A DNA stretch of 64,000 nucleotides from the NCBI GenBank assembly GCA_012103505.1, contig WLWP01000001.1, forward strand, positions 2,914,001 through 2,978,000. The letters run 5' to 3'. This document shows, piece by piece, positions 21,221 to 31,828 of this stretch (position 1 is its first letter; the number at the start of each line of letters is the position of its first letter). The notes beneath the pieces are model-generated. The model made no database searches. It was not told where the DNA came from and was given only the letters and a program-made list of their open reading frames with translations. This stretch comes from Pseudomonadales bacterium. GTDB lineage: Bacteria > Pseudomonadota > Gammaproteobacteria > Pseudomonadales > Azotimanducaceae. The position numbers were made by a program, and so were the translations under genes.

Positions 21221-22477
21221 TTACTGAGCAGTATTCGGATAAGCCCCGTTTGAGATTAACTCACGGTCATTGATGACACTCCCGTTAGGGTCGAACACGC
21301 GAATCGTGTCTAGCGTCCTGGGCGTAAAGCCCCCATAAATCACCTGGCCATCGCTTCGCCACATCGGTCTTGTTCCATTGATTTGCCCTGAATAAAGCGC
21401 TGGTACGTCCAAATGGCAATTCGTCCAATTTGCGTAGGGATCCGCGGCACATGCGTCCACATCGAGGAAGAATATCCGTTGATCGCGTAGTCCTTTTCGA
21501 CCAATACCCAAACAAGCGCCAGCGGCGGCCACAACCTTACTCTCTCCATTAACAAGAATCGTGTCTGTGCTATGTGCTATCGGCATAGCCTCTGCCACGC
21601 AATCCCATGCCTGGCTGATATACAACAGGTCAGGCGGAACACTTCCCTGTGTCCACCCGCCAACTGGTTTAGCGATCCTAAATTGTGCTCGCCAATTTTC
21701 GACACTCGCGCCAAGAAAGTAGAGATGGCTACCATCGCTGCTAAAGTGGATTTCACTGCTGGGTACAAAACACGCATCCCCGCCAGGTGCGCGGGGGTCA
21801 AATGGCCCACCACCGACACAGGCAAACAACTCCGGTTCATCCCGGGAGAGCAAACGATTAACTGAAGACGGATCATTGATGTCTACGGTTTGAATTGAAT
21901 GGATCCAGTCACTATCGCCAGGACCGGGATCAATCAAAGAATACAACGCCACTAGTTCAACAGGTTCGCTACCGGAATAGTCCAACAGCACATCGTGTGC
22001 GAAAAAGTGTTCTAGTGTTGGATCTGTAAGCGTAGGCTGATGCGTCGCTAATACGAGTTCTGGCGCCCCAACCGCCAACACCTGCTCTGACGTACCCGGT
22101 TGTACTGTAAATCGCAAGATGTATAGATCGGAGGTTTCGCCTTCCGCCCAAGCGACAACTCCTTCGCCAGCGACATATCCGAGCGACACACCATCCCTAG
22201 CATTAACATCCGCGAGCTTCTCGACTCGACAACCCTCGCTACTCGAAAGAAATAGTTCCTCTCCCGAAGCTTTGCCTTTCTTCTCGCGCGTGAACGTGAA
22301 AGCGGGGAACTCGTCACTGCAAACATCGCCTCCATCGCCTCCATCGCCTCCATCACCTCCATCACTACAGCGCGGATGTGTAGGGTTAGTATCACAAGAC
22401 GGCTTAGCGCCCGTTGCATCGGGTACGAGGAGTACCGCTGTAGATACGACTACTAAAATTAATCCCAGCGCCTTCAT
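21221..22477 (-). CDS. Secreted hypothetical protein with GGD-repeat linker, probable TolB-like
   Basis: Signal peptide, AKPSCDTNPTHPRCSDGGDGGDGGDGGD, DVLLDYSG / HFSSDGSHLYFLG motifs. Confidence 0.65.
   Translation of the reverse strand: MKALGLILVVVSTAVLLVPDATGAKPSCDTNPTHPRCSDGGDGGDGGDGGDVCSDEFPAFTFTREKKGKASGEELFLSSSEGCRVEKLADVNARDGVSLGYVAGEGVVAWAEGETSDLYILRFTVQPGTSEQVLAVGAPELVLATHQPTLTDPTLEHFFAHDVLLDYSGSEPVELVALYSLIDPGPGDSDWIHSIQTVDINDPSSVNRLLSRDEPELFACVGGGPFDPRAPGGDACFVPSSEIHFSSDGSHLYFLGASVENWRAQFRIAKPVGGWTQGSVPPDLLYISQAWDCVAEAMPIAHSTDTILVNGESKVVAAAGACLGIGRKGLRDQRIFFLDVDACAADPYANWTNCHLDVPALYSGQINGTRPMWRSDGQVIYGGFTPRTLDTIRVFDPNGSVINDRELISNGAYPNTAQ
22325..22365. repeat. 9-bp in-frame tandem repeat encoding GGD
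   Basis: atcgcctcc x3, then atcacctcc and a partial copy. Confidence 0.9.
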
Positions 22478-22581
22478 ATCTACCTTCCTGAATCAGTGCT
22501 ATCAAAAGACCGATCGTAGATCACTGCGCGCAATAAATAGGTTCTCGTTTTCTTCTATTTTTCTGCCAGAAAGGGTTCTCC

Positions 22582-23433
22582 TCAATCCTTGACCATTCCA
22601 CCGTCAACATTCAGGGTCTGCCCTGTGATGTTGGCCGCTGCATCGGAGGCAAGAAAGAGCACCGCTTCTGCTATGTCAGCTGTAGTTTGCTCACGCCGCA
22701 TGGGTGTGTGGGGTAGACCTTCACCGAGATATCTACCTTCGCCAACCCCGATAAACCACTCACGCGGATCCTCTCCCTTGTAACGCGGATGATGCTTGAC
22801 CATTTCTTCCGATATTTCTCGCCAACCATCGGTGTAGATTATGCCTGGACAGATTGCATTGACATTAATGTTGTGGCGCCCCAGTTGATCTGCAAGTACC
22901 TGGGTATAGCGAATCAGTCCGGCTTTCGTGCTGTGGTAACTAGCTGATAAGGGTACGAGGTCCACATGTGGCATTCCGGGTCGCCCAGCCATGGACGACA
23001 TATTTATAATCTTGCCCGACTTCTGCTCGATGAGATGCGGCATCACTGCCTCACACATTAGGACCGGAGCCTTTAGACTCATCGCGTAGGTCCCATCCCA
23101 AATCGCCTCCACATCTGCAAGCGGATTGTCCTTGTCGTCAACATCACTTGCTGAGCCGCCGCCCACGTTGTTGACCACGATATCAATCTTGCCAAAAGCA
23201 TCGATTGCCGCAGCAACCATCTTAAGGATCACTCTTGAACTGGTTACATCACCTGCGACTGCAACCACCTTTACCCCAAGCCCTTCTATCTCTTTCGCCA
23301 GTGCCTCGGTGTTCTCATCGCTAAATGAATTGATGACGACACTTGATCCTTCTCTTGCCAGAGTTAATGCGACCTCTTTGCCAATGCCCCTGCCACAGGC
23401 GGTAACGAGCGATACCTTGCCGTCCAATTTCAT
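22582..23433 (-). CDS. SDR family oxidoreductase
   Basis: VTACGRGIGKEVA (TGxxxGxG-like), NNVGGGS, YHSTKAG (YxxxK). Confidence 0.93.
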   Translation of the reverse strand: MKLDGKVSLVTACGRGIGKEVALTLAREGSSVVINSFSDENTEALAKEIEGLGVKVVAVAGDVTSSRVILKMVAAAIDAFGKIDIVVNNVGGGSASDVDDKDNPLADVEAIWDGTYAMSLKAPVLMCEAVMPHLIEQKSGKIINMSSMAGRPGMPHVDLVPLSASYHSTKAGLIRYTQVLADQLGRHNINVNAICPGIIYTDGWREISEEMVKHHPRYKGEDPREWFIGVGEGRYLGEGLPHTPMRREQTTADIAEAVLFLASDAAANITGQTLNVDGGMVKD

Positions 23434-23551
23434 GAGTTAACTCCTCTGTTTTTTCAGTTCGTTTTATTCGTTCATTTGTCTGAGTATCGGCCCGCGATTC
23501 AGCGACTTCTACGCGTGCAAGAACTTCTACGTGTGCAAGAATAGAAGTGGC

Positions 23552-24478
23552 TCACTCAACAAACTCGGGTCGACCGTCCGCATCAAGTCGGACGGGCGTC
23601 GAGGGCTGCTGGAGTGCCCGTTGTGGAGAACTTAGGTCTTCTCCGGCTGGCAATGGCGGCGTGAAGTAGCCTAGGGAAGGTTCAGCGACTGCGTAACCAA
23701 GCAACGCCTGTAGCTTCGGGTCCAGGTCCTTCGCGATTTCCGGAGGACAAGAGAGGTACTGGTTATCCTCTTGGCGAAGCCAGCCGAGCGAATAGTCTAT
23801 GTTGAGGCCGATCCGTTCGCGCTCGCTCATGTTGGCACCGGCGCCGTGAAAGACCGAGCCCGTGAACACGAGCATTGAGCCGGTGGTCATCTCGGCCGAG
23901 ACGTATGCCTCTTCGGGTAACTTCGCGCTATCCGGAAGGTGGGATGAACCTGGCACGATGCGCGTGGCTCCGTTCTCTTTCGTAAAGTCCGTCAACGCGA
24001 GCATCGTGTTTAGCTGGGTTTCAACGCCGGTCAGGAGTGGGGCGATCACTGAGTTCACAGGAGGGTCCAGGTCGCTCGGGTCTTGGAGTTGACTCCACGC
24101 CCAACGATCGCGATGTGGCATTTGTACCTTCTCACCTGGCAGTACGCGAATCACCTGGGTGACGTGTAGCTGGAAGGTGTTCGCATAGGGAGCGAGAAAC
24201 GTCTCGACGAGGCTAAGGATCCTAGGATCGATGGCCAACTCACGGCAGCGCGGTGATCGCGCCATTAGAGCGCCAGTCCGAGTGGTTTTTAGACCGCTGA
24301 AATCACTGCGCGCCTGCGATGAGGTATCGATGAAGGGTCGCAGGTCGCTCTGAATAGCTTCAATCTCTGCTTTCGAAGCGAAGTCCTTCAGGACAACGCA
24401 GCCATCACGTTCGAGGATCTTCGTCAGCTCTTCGCTCGGCGTATCTGCAGGTCGAATCTGAAGTTCGCGTCGGCTCAT
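23552..24478 (-). CDS. Phytanoyl-CoA dioxygenase (PhyH) family protein
   Basis: MPHRDRWAWSQL (HxD), GSMLVFTGSVFHGAGANMS (distal His). Start taken at MSRRELQIRP. Confidence 0.88.
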   Translation of the reverse strand: MSRRELQIRPADTPSEELTKILERDGCVVLKDFASKAEIEAIQSDLRPFIDTSSQARSDFSGLKTTRTGALMARSPRCRELAIDPRILSLVETFLAPYANTFQLHVTQVIRVLPGEKVQMPHRDRWAWSQLQDPSDLDPPVNSVIAPLLTGVETQLNTMLALTDFTKENGATRIVPGSSHLPDSAKLPEEAYVSAEMTTGSMLVFTGSVFHGAGANMSERERIGLNIDYSLGWLRQEDNQYLSCPPEIAKDLDPKLQALLGYAVAEPSLGYFTPPLPAGEDLSSPQRALQQPSTPVRLDADGRPEFVE

Positions 24479-24676
24479 TGTCTCTCTCTGGTCGCTAGCC
24501 TCGATAAAGGCGTCTAGAAAATAGCATATCTCATACCGACACCGTATGGGTTCGCAATTCTTGATGCTATCGACGCCTGCAAGTTGCAAACAACATTACG
24601 AACAAAGCTCGCGTGACCTAGCTGTACTCACAATACCGGGGGTGCTAAGTTCCTGGCTCGACCTAGGGAGGCGAAC

Positions 24677-26055
24677 ATGAGCATACAAGGCCAGAACTTA
24701 CCGGATTACCAAAACCCCGAAGGCGACTATCGCCATATTTTTTCCTACCACCCGATGAACGTGCAAATCGCGCGAGCGGAAGGCGTGTACATCTACGACG
24801 ATGAGGACAACCGATACTTCGATGCCTCCGGTGGGCCGTTCTCGGTCAATTTGCCGCACAACCATCCACGCATGAAAGCTGCAATTACGGATCAGCTTGA
24901 CAAGTATGCCTACACCCACCCGGTGCTCGCGGATCCACTAAGGGCAAAGTTCTGCAGGATGTTATCCGAGATCACGCCAGGCAACCTGGATCACATTTAC
25001 CTGGTCTCCGGAGGATCGGAAGCGGTCGAAACCGCTTTTAAGGTGGCGAGGCAGGCACAGATTTCACGAGGACATCCTGATAAATATAAGATCATCAGCG
25101 TCCACGATAGTTACCACGGGATGACGTTAGCCACGCTCGGCGCATCAGGCTCACCCGGCTCTCACAAGCCGTTTATGCCGATGATTCCTAAGTGGCCGCA
25201 ATACGACAGTACTCTGACTTCGATCGGCCTGAGGGCACGAGTCGAGAAGAATGGGGAGTCGTGTGCGCCAAAGCGCTCGAAACCGCAATTCACTATGAGG
25301 GAGCGCAATCAGTCGCTGCGTTCCTCGCAACACCTCACGGTTGTGGCCCTGACTATGCAGTTGTACCGCCCGCAAGTTATTGGCAAACGATACGGGAAAT
25401 CTGCGACCGCTACGATGTGTTACTGATCACTGATGAAGTCGTGACCGGCTTCGGTCGCACCGGCGAGTGGTTCGCGATGGACCACTACGATGTTGTCCCC
25501 GACATAATGACTTTAGCGAAGGGTATCGCAAGCAGCTACATCCCGTTTGGCGCCGTTGCGGTTTCAGCCGAACTAAACGCACCTTTCGAAGCTGGTGAAA
25601 CTCACTTCGTGCATGGGTTTACAAATGGGGGCCACCCTCTCGGGTGTGCAGCTGGCTGTGAACTGATTGAAATTATTCGTGACGAGAACCTGCTTGAAAA
25701 CTGTCGAAAGCAAAGCGAGGTCTTATTCTCCTATAAAGAAAAGCTACTCGCGCATCCCACAGTCAAGGATGTTCGCGGCTGGGGCTTGATGATGGTTTTG
25801 GAGTTAATCAAGGACAAAGAGACTTTAGAGTTCTTCGACGAGTCCTTACAAGCCGAGAAGCTCTACTCGGCAATTACGCTGAAGCATGGATTGGTCATGT
25901 ACGGAAGCTTGTATGGTCCTCGCAGACAGGCTGCATTCAAACGCGGCATTCCATCCTGGCTGTCACCGCCGCTAACAATCACATCCGACGAGATGCACGA
26001 TATGGTCGGCCGATTGGATAGCGCACTCACGGAGTGGGAATCGATTGTGCTTTAG
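24677..26055 (+). pseudogene. Class III aminotransferase, split by an apparent frameshift near 25190-25230
   Basis: Frame 2 carries VSGGSEAVETAFKVARQ...SYHGMTLATLG; frame 1 continues RPEGTSREEWGVVCAKALE...LLITDEVVTGFGRTGEWFAM...MTLAKGIASSYIPFGAV. Confidence 0.75.
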
Positions 26056-26247
26056 CACAATTCGCCAGCACAAACGGCGCCTGACTCAGACTCAGAGTTG
26101 CGCCTGACAAACACACCAGGTTGCTCGAAAAACGGCGAGCTTGCCTTGGTAAACACGCTCGCCAACACCGAGCATCGCACTGTTCAAAGTGCTTCGGTAT
26201 CGGTAACCTGCAAATATCGAATTTCGAACAATAGATGAGCAAGGCAG

Positions 26248-26475
26248 ATGTCAGAGAACGACAATATTGGAGAAGCCCCACGCTGGGAGGGGAAAAATAG
26301 AACACCCCTTTTTGTCAACGAAATGGTCGCCGAAGGCGAAGTACCCGCTCAGTGGCAAGGTGCAAATCGATCACACCTGTTTACGCCTGGGGAAAAAGAC
26401 CCTGAAGATCATCAGGCAGACATGACCGTTGCCGCAATCGTTGCCGTATGCCTAGTTCTGTTGTTGCTGGTGTAA
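26248..26475 (+). CDS. Small hypothetical protein with C-terminal TM helix
   Basis: 75 aa; PRWEGKNRTPLFVNE / AQWQGANRSHLFTPGE internal repeat; C-terminal AAIVAVCLVLLLLV. Confidence 0.55.
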   Translation: MSENDNIGEAPRWEGKNRTPLFVNEMVAEGEVPAQWQGANRSHLFTPGEKDPEDHQADMTVAAIVAVCLVLLLLV

Positions 26476-26530
26476 CTCGACCACGCGACCTAATCTAGCC
26501 GCGATCCAGAACACGTCGACTATAAACGGA

Positions 26531-27832
26531 TTAGTCGACCAGGGAGGCGTGCACTAGGGCAGCAAGCTCCCACCGCGCTTCTAACGCGAGGGGTACCGCT
26601 CTGTGTTGGGTCATGGCTACAACGACAAGCTCTTCTGCTGGGTCGATCCAGAACGACGTTGCCGCAGCCCCACTCCAGTAAATACTACCGTCTTGGTAAA
26701 GTCCGCCGAACACCCCCTCGTCGTTAATGGTGCCGAAACCGAGACCGAAGCCCGACCCGGCAATCCTGGTCGCGCGTTGTTTGTCGCTGAGACTATCGCG
26801 CGACATGATCGCGACCGTACGCGGTCCGAGGATGCGCTTTCCGTCTAGCTCGCCGCCATTGAGCATGGCCTGTGCGAACCGCCAGTAGTCCGCTGCCGTC
26901 GAGACTAAGCCAAAGCTACCGCCTTTGAACGCATGCTCCCCCTCATACATGTTGATCGACCAGGTTTGGTTCAAAACACCGCCGCCTGGGGTACCGTACT
27001 CGTCGTCTAGCGGCACGAGTTTACCCTCACGCGACCAGTGCACGGGCGCGAAACGCTGCACGTCTTTGCGTTGAACGACATAGCCCGTGTCGACCATGCC
27101 AAGTGGCTGAAATATTCGCTGTTGCAGAAATTCTTCGGCCGATAGATCGGAGAGTATTTCAACCAAACGTAGCGCGATGTCCGGTCCAACGCTGTATCGA
27201 TAATGCTCACCTGGCTGATGGATTAAGGGGATGCCCGCCAGCAGGGTCATCATTTTTTTAAGCGAGTTCTCCGGACGGAAAATCCCCATATCAACCGCGT
27301 GACGATCGTACTCAGTGGTGCCAAGGAAATGCGAAAAACCAGCCGTGTGGCGCATGACGTCCTGCACTGTTGGCTGCCGCTCCAGCGGCACGATGTCATC
27401 CAATGTGCTGTCAGGGCTGCGCAGTACCTGCAGCGCCTCGAACTCAGGAATATACTTCACCACCGGGTCAGTGAGACGGAAACGGGCTTCTTCTCGCAGC
27501 ATCATGAGCGCTGTAGACGCTATGGGTTTCGTCATTGAGTAGATCCGAAACATCGTATCGGTCCGCATGGGTACGCTGCGAGCAACATCCTGGTAGCCGA
27601 TCGCCTCGTGGTGAACAATTTTTCCACGACGCGCGACAAGCGTCACAATCCCCGCGATTTCACCTGCGTCAACACGACTCTGGAAATGGCTAGTAATACG
27701 CGCGAGGCGCTCAGCGTCGATGCCAACGTCGGCTGGATTTCCGAGCGGCAGGTCCCCAGCATTGGTGGCCATGGCAACAAACAGCGCCACTACCCCCAAC
27801 AGCTGATGCCACCGCCGCAAAAGCGTTTTCAA
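26531..27832 (-). CDS. Beta-lactamase-fold serine hydrolase (class C/EstB-like)
   Basis: IYSMTKPIASTALMML (SxxK), YRYSVGPDIALRLVE (YxV/N-like), signal peptide. Confidence 0.92.
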   Translation of the reverse strand: MKTLLRRWHQLLGVVALFVAMATNAGDLPLGNPADVGIDAERLARITSHFQSRVDAGEIAGIVTLVARRGKIVHHEAIGYQDVARSVPMRTDTMFRIYSMTKPIASTALMMLREEARFRLTDPVVKYIPEFEALQVLRSPDSTLDDIVPLERQPTVQDVMRHTAGFSHFLGTTEYDRHAVDMGIFRPENSLKKMMTLLAGIPLIHQPGEHYRYSVGPDIALRLVEILSDLSAEEFLQQRIFQPLGMVDTGYVVQRKDVQRFAPVHWSREGKLVPLDDEYGTPGGGVLNQTWSINMYEGEHAFKGGSFGLVSTAADYWRFAQAMLNGGELDGKRILGPRTVAIMSRDSLSDKQRATRIAGSGFGLGFGTINDEGVFGGLYQDGSIYWSGAAATSFWIDPAEELVVVAMTQHRAVPLALEARWELAALVHASLVD

Positions 27833-27975
27833 CTGTGCTCCTCCTTATGACATAGAGTTTCCCGTCACAGACCTTAGGGTAACTCGCACCTGTGGTCCAA
27901 TGCATCTGGAAGAACCTTTGGCAGCGTAGAGAGAAGCACTAACAAGACGGTCAGTGCCAGAGCACTATGCTCAGA

Positions 27976-30000
27976 CTAGTCCTCATCAAACGCCTCTTGC
28001 GACAATATATGTCGAAACAGGGGTACCAGCCTTTGTCCACCGTGACTAGAGATATGATTATCGTCAAAGTACAGCGGCAAACCGTCGTCGTTGGTCACCT
28101 CGCAGACTCGTTCATCGCAGAAGTAATCGTGGGCTGCAAAATACTCGAACGAAGACTTCTTATGCGCTGCACGAAAGATCTCAGACACATGTTCTTGGCG
28201 CGCATCAAACAGTTCTCGCGGCACTGTCAGGTCGAGAGATCGACCGCGCCAGACACTTTTTGCCAACACATTGGGTATGTCATTTCCCGTTTCAGGCACC
28301 GGTCCTATGATCACAATGCGTCGATCAAGCGTTAGTAACTGGACCAACGTTTCTTGTAGTGCATCACTGAATATTCTTCTATTTTCCGTGGGCGTGGATG
28401 CGCTTGTTTGTGCATCTGCAAAGAACATGTTCGCTGCGTCTTCGTTGCCAAACACCGTGCCGTGCACATGCCTGGCCCATCGAGAAACGAAAATGATGGT
28501 GTCGATTTCCGGGTGTCGTCTAATTAGATCTAAGCTCGCCTCATTGAAAGCTACGCATTCCCGTTGTGCATCCCTAGCAGGCCGCCATAGCCCCAGCAAA
28601 GGAGTACAACCGTTAGACGTGATATTCAAACCATTTACATTCGTCTCTGCCGCCACGCGACCAATTGTGGGCATGGCCGCCATGGCATGGGAGTCTCCCC
28701 AGACCGCGAACGACGGCGGCTCTTCAATATCGTTTACCCGACACACGCGTTCAAACGACAATTCTTCAGGTGCAATACCCTCGCACCGTTTGCGCTCACG
28801 CGGTTTATCATCACTCACCGCTGCAATCGCGCCAACGTTGTCTGGCAATCGGCCGGGCAACCCATCGGTTTGGTCATATACGACACCAACCACGATGGCC
28901 GCCAACATGAGAGCCATTGACCCGCGCAGAACACCCGTACCGGTCAACTTGCCCTTCTTCCCTCGAAAAGGTTTTTCAATGAAGTGCCATGAAAAAATAG
29001 CAACGGCCACCGCTACCGTCACAAGCACCCACACCTGGGTCAACGACAACGGCGTAAGGAAGTAGTGTTTGGCGAACACTAGAATTGGCCAGTGCCAAAG
29101 ATAGAGTGAATAGGAAATTAAACCGAAGAACACAACTGCGCGCAGCTCGAGAATTTTCATCGTCATAGTGGACTCACCCTCACGTCCGCAGGCAATGATA
29201 AGTCCGGCACCTAGACACGGCAGCAAGGCAGCTGCGCCCGGAAACATCGTCTGAGCATCAAACGAAAACACAGCGACAAAAATCAGCGCCAGACCCGCAA
29301 GTCCCGCCAACTCTCGAACGGCTTCTGGTAGACGCGGGACCGGTGCAAGAGCAAGCAAAGAACCGACTAGCAGCTCCCACGCCCGACTAGGCAGTAAATA
29401 GAAGGCCGCATCCGGACCGTTGGCAACACTCCACAGGCTAATGACGAAGGACAGTACAAAAACACCACCCGTCCACGCCATGAAATGGCTACGCAAACGT
29501 TTATGGATCAACAGCAGAAAGCCTGGGAACAAAAGATAGTATTGTTCCTCGATGGCTAAGGACCAGGTGTGCAGCAGCGGCTTTAACTCGGCCGGTCCAT
29601 CGAAGTATCCTGCCTCACTGAAAAACAAAAAATTGGAACTGAACAAGGCAGTCGTACTGACACTCTTGCCAAAGTCCTCCAATTCCCAAGGCATCAACAA
29701 TCCGAAAGCGGCAATACTCGATGCCGCAAGGACAGCAAACAAGGCTGGGAATAGCCTGCGAGCCCGCCGAATATAAAAACTTCGTAGGGCAAATTGCCCA
29801 CTACGGATTTCCGATGCAAGAATCGAGGTGATGAGAAACCCCGAAATGACAAAGAAAACATCTACGCCAACAAAGCCACCGGAAAATGTTTCAAATCCGG
29901 CGTGATAGAACACCACAGGCAACACCGCCACCGCACGCAAACCGTCAATATCGGCACGATAGCCAAGATTTGGCATAGAGGAATGTGCAGATGCAGGCAC
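27976..30000 (-). CDS. Acyltransferase-3 (OafA/YrhL-like) with C-terminal SGNH-like domain
   Basis: YRADIDGLRAVAVLPVVFYHAG...GGFVGVDVFFVISGFLIT...; SGNH-like AVWGDSHAMAAMP and DDNHISSHGGQRL. Confidence 0.95.
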   Translation of the reverse strand: MPASAHSSMPNLGYRADIDGLRAVAVLPVVFYHAGFETFSGGFVGVDVFFVISGFLITSILASEIRSGQFALRSFYIRRARRLFPALFAVLAASSIAAFGLLMPWELEDFGKSVSTTALFSSNFLFFSEAGYFDGPAELKPLLHTWSLAIEEQYYLLFPGFLLLIHKRLRSHFMAWTGGVFVLSFVISLWSVANGPDAAFYLLPSRAWELLVGSLLALAPVPRLPEAVRELAGLAGLALIFVAVFSFDAQTMFPGAAALLPCLGAGLIIACGREGESTMTMKILELRAVVFFGLISYSLYLWHWPILVFAKHYFLTPLSLTQVWVLVTVAVAVAIFSWHFIEKPFRGKKGKLTGTGVLRGSMALMLAAIVVGVVYDQTDGLPGRLPDNVGAIAAVSDDKPRERKRCEGIAPEELSFERVCRVNDIEEPPSFAVWGDSHAMAAMPTIGRVAAETNVNGLNITSNGCTPLLGLWRPARDAQRECVAFNEASLDLIRRHPEIDTIIFVSRWARHVHGTVFGNEDAANMFFADAQTSASTPTENRRIFSDALQETLVQLLTLDRRIVIIGPVPETGNDIPNVLAKSVWRGRSLDLTVPRELFDARQEHVSEIFRAAHKKSSFEYFAAHDYFCDERVCEVTNDDGLPLYFDDNHISSHGGQRLVPLFRHILSQEAFDED

Positions 30001-30083
30001 TCACCCATCCTTTGTTGGTATAGTTTTGTTGTTATAGTTCTTACCGCAACGCGGCTGCGCGCTAAAATACCCTTTTTCTGAAG

Positions 30084-30887
30084 ATGAACACAGACCAACA
30101 AGCTCAGGAACCTCAAATGCGCGTGCACATTGTGGGTTGTCCAAGAAGTGGCACAACGCTCGTCACAGAGCTCATGCGCTATGCCTTCGACTTTGCAGGT
30201 GCAGCGGATCACGAACAATCCCTCTTTGATCCGATTCCGCATGACCTTTCTCCGTACCTCACCAAGAAGCCAGCCGACACGATTCGAATCGGCCGGGCTT
30301 TCGAGGCTGACGAAAACCTGTACGTCATCGCCTTGGTACGCGACCCACGGGCTGTCATTACCAGCGTCCACTGGTCCCATCCGGATCTGTATTTTGTCGG
30401 CTTCTCTAGGTGGCAAACCTATGTACAACACATCCGCCGCTATGCCGATCATCCCCGCTACTTGGTCATTCGCTACGAAGATCTGCTGGCTGAACCGGCC
30501 GAACAACAAGCACGCATCGCACAGCTCCTACCGCAGTTAAAGCAGCTGAGGGATTTTTCCAATTACCCCGACGGCATCGAAGATCTTCATGAACATGCGG
30601 AAAAGGCATTGGGCGGCATTCGTCCTTTTGACAATACGCGCATCGATGCATGGCGCACCCATCTGGGTCGCGTACGTCGCGAATACGAGTCCAGTCCCGC
30701 TTTTCAGAAAGAACTTGAAGCCTTTGGCTACGAAGCCAATACCCAGTGGACCACGAGTCTTGCAGAGGCCGAGCCCTCTGGTGAGAGCTATAAAGACTCT
30801 GTAGACAAATGGCCTAATCGATGGGAAATTCGACTGCGCTACTGGTTTAAAACCCGTCGCTACTTAGACGCACTGCCAAAAATCTGA
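30084..30887 (+). CDS. Sulfotransferase family protein
   Basis: HIVGCPRSGTTLVTELM (5'-PSB), VIALVRDPRAVITSVHW (3'-PB), RYEDLLAEP. Confidence 0.88.
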   Translation: MNTDQQAQEPQMRVHIVGCPRSGTTLVTELMRYAFDFAGAADHEQSLFDPIPHDLSPYLTKKPADTIRIGRAFEADENLYVIALVRDPRAVITSVHWSHPDLYFVGFSRWQTYVQHIRRYADHPRYLVIRYEDLLAEPAEQQARIAQLLPQLKQLRDFSNYPDGIEDLHEHAEKALGGIRPFDNTRIDAWRTHLGRVRREYESSPAFQKELEAFGYEANTQWTTSLAEAEPSGESYKDSVDKWPNRWEIRLRYWFKTRRYLDALPKI

Positions 30888-30946
30888 CCCAGTAAGAAGC
30901 AATTTTTCCTGAGAGTCACATCCTGACCTGTTGCTCAGGTTGCATT

Positions 30947-31828
30947 CTACCCAGTGTCTAATGCGTGGCCCTCATTCAGCCCCTCGATAAAATTGACTCC
31001 CGCGCTTGAACGGTAACCAACCAATTGCCGCGCCTTTTTTGGCAAGGTTTCTGCGAGCGTTGGGGGCACTACGACAAACTGGTTTTCCTCAGCCATCATA
31101 TGATTCACACCGTAGGAGAAAATGAGACCGCTGCGTGGCGTATCAGTTTGGTTGATCGCAAGCCCGTGATAGACACTGCCAAGCCAGGCTGCTACAGAAC
31201 CTTTCGGCATTTCAGCCTGCTCGACCAAAGCTTCATCGGGACGTTGGCTTTCCGGCCAGTGATTGCTGCCAGGAATGAAACGAGTAGCACCGTTTTCAGT
31301 GCTGAAATCAGTCAACGCCACCATAAATGCCAGCGTCAGTTCGGGTCCTTTAGGGTCGCGCGTCATGTACGGCCGATAGCGCCACTCGTCACGGTGGAGC
31401 ATCTGGTTGCCGCCACCTTGGCACACTTGCATCACCACCGATGCATTGACGTGGTAATGGTGACAATTGGGACCAACCGCTTGATCGATCACACTGAACG
31501 TGTCTGTTGGCGCTACCCCCGGCGACCCGGCGGCCATCGTATGTTCCGGCAACAGGATGCCATCGGCCAGTTGCAGCAGTTGCTCACTCAACAGCAGGTG
31601 TTCGCTGAATAGCTTACCGCGACCAAACAGCCCGTTAACAGAACGTTTACGGCTGCCAAAGAACTCCCCACCACCAGGTGTCTGGGCATTCAAGTCGTCA
31701 TCGACAACGGCCAGCATCTCATCCATCACCTGCGGTGGAAATAAATTCTCAACAACAATGACACCGTTGCGTCGAATCTCTGCAACCGCAGCGGTGAGGT
31801 CATCGTCTTTTTGATAGCGCTTGATCAT
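30947..31828 (-). CDS. Phytanoyl-CoA dioxygenase (PhyH) family protein
   Basis: NQMLHRDEWRYRPY (HxD), LTDFSTENGATRFIPGSNHWP, GSVAAWLGSVYHGLAIN. Confidence 0.88.
   Translation of the reverse strand: MIKRYQKDDDLTAAVAEIRRNGVIVVENLFPPQVMDEMLAVVDDDLNAQTPGGGEFFGSRKRSVNGLFGRGKLFSEHLLLSEQLLQLADGILLPEHTMAAGSPGVAPTDTFSVIDQAVGPNCHHYHVNASVVMQVCQGGGNQMLHRDEWRYRPYMTRDPKGPELTLAFMVALTDFSTENGATRFIPGSNHWPESQRPDEALVEQAEMPKGSVAAWLGSVYHGLAINQTDTPRSGLIFSYGVNHMMAEENQFVVVPPTLAETLPKKARQLVGYRSSAGVNFIEGLNEGHALDTG

Noticed and set aside
23505-23540. 18-bp duplicated segment (acttctacgcgtgcaaga / acttctacgtgtgcaaga)
   Set aside because: Only two copies between two minus-strand genes; not distinctive enough for a regulatory claim.
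28271-29065. + strand ORF of 264 aa
   Set aside because: Lies wholly antisense to the clear acyltransferase-3 gene; composition looks like a shadow ORF.
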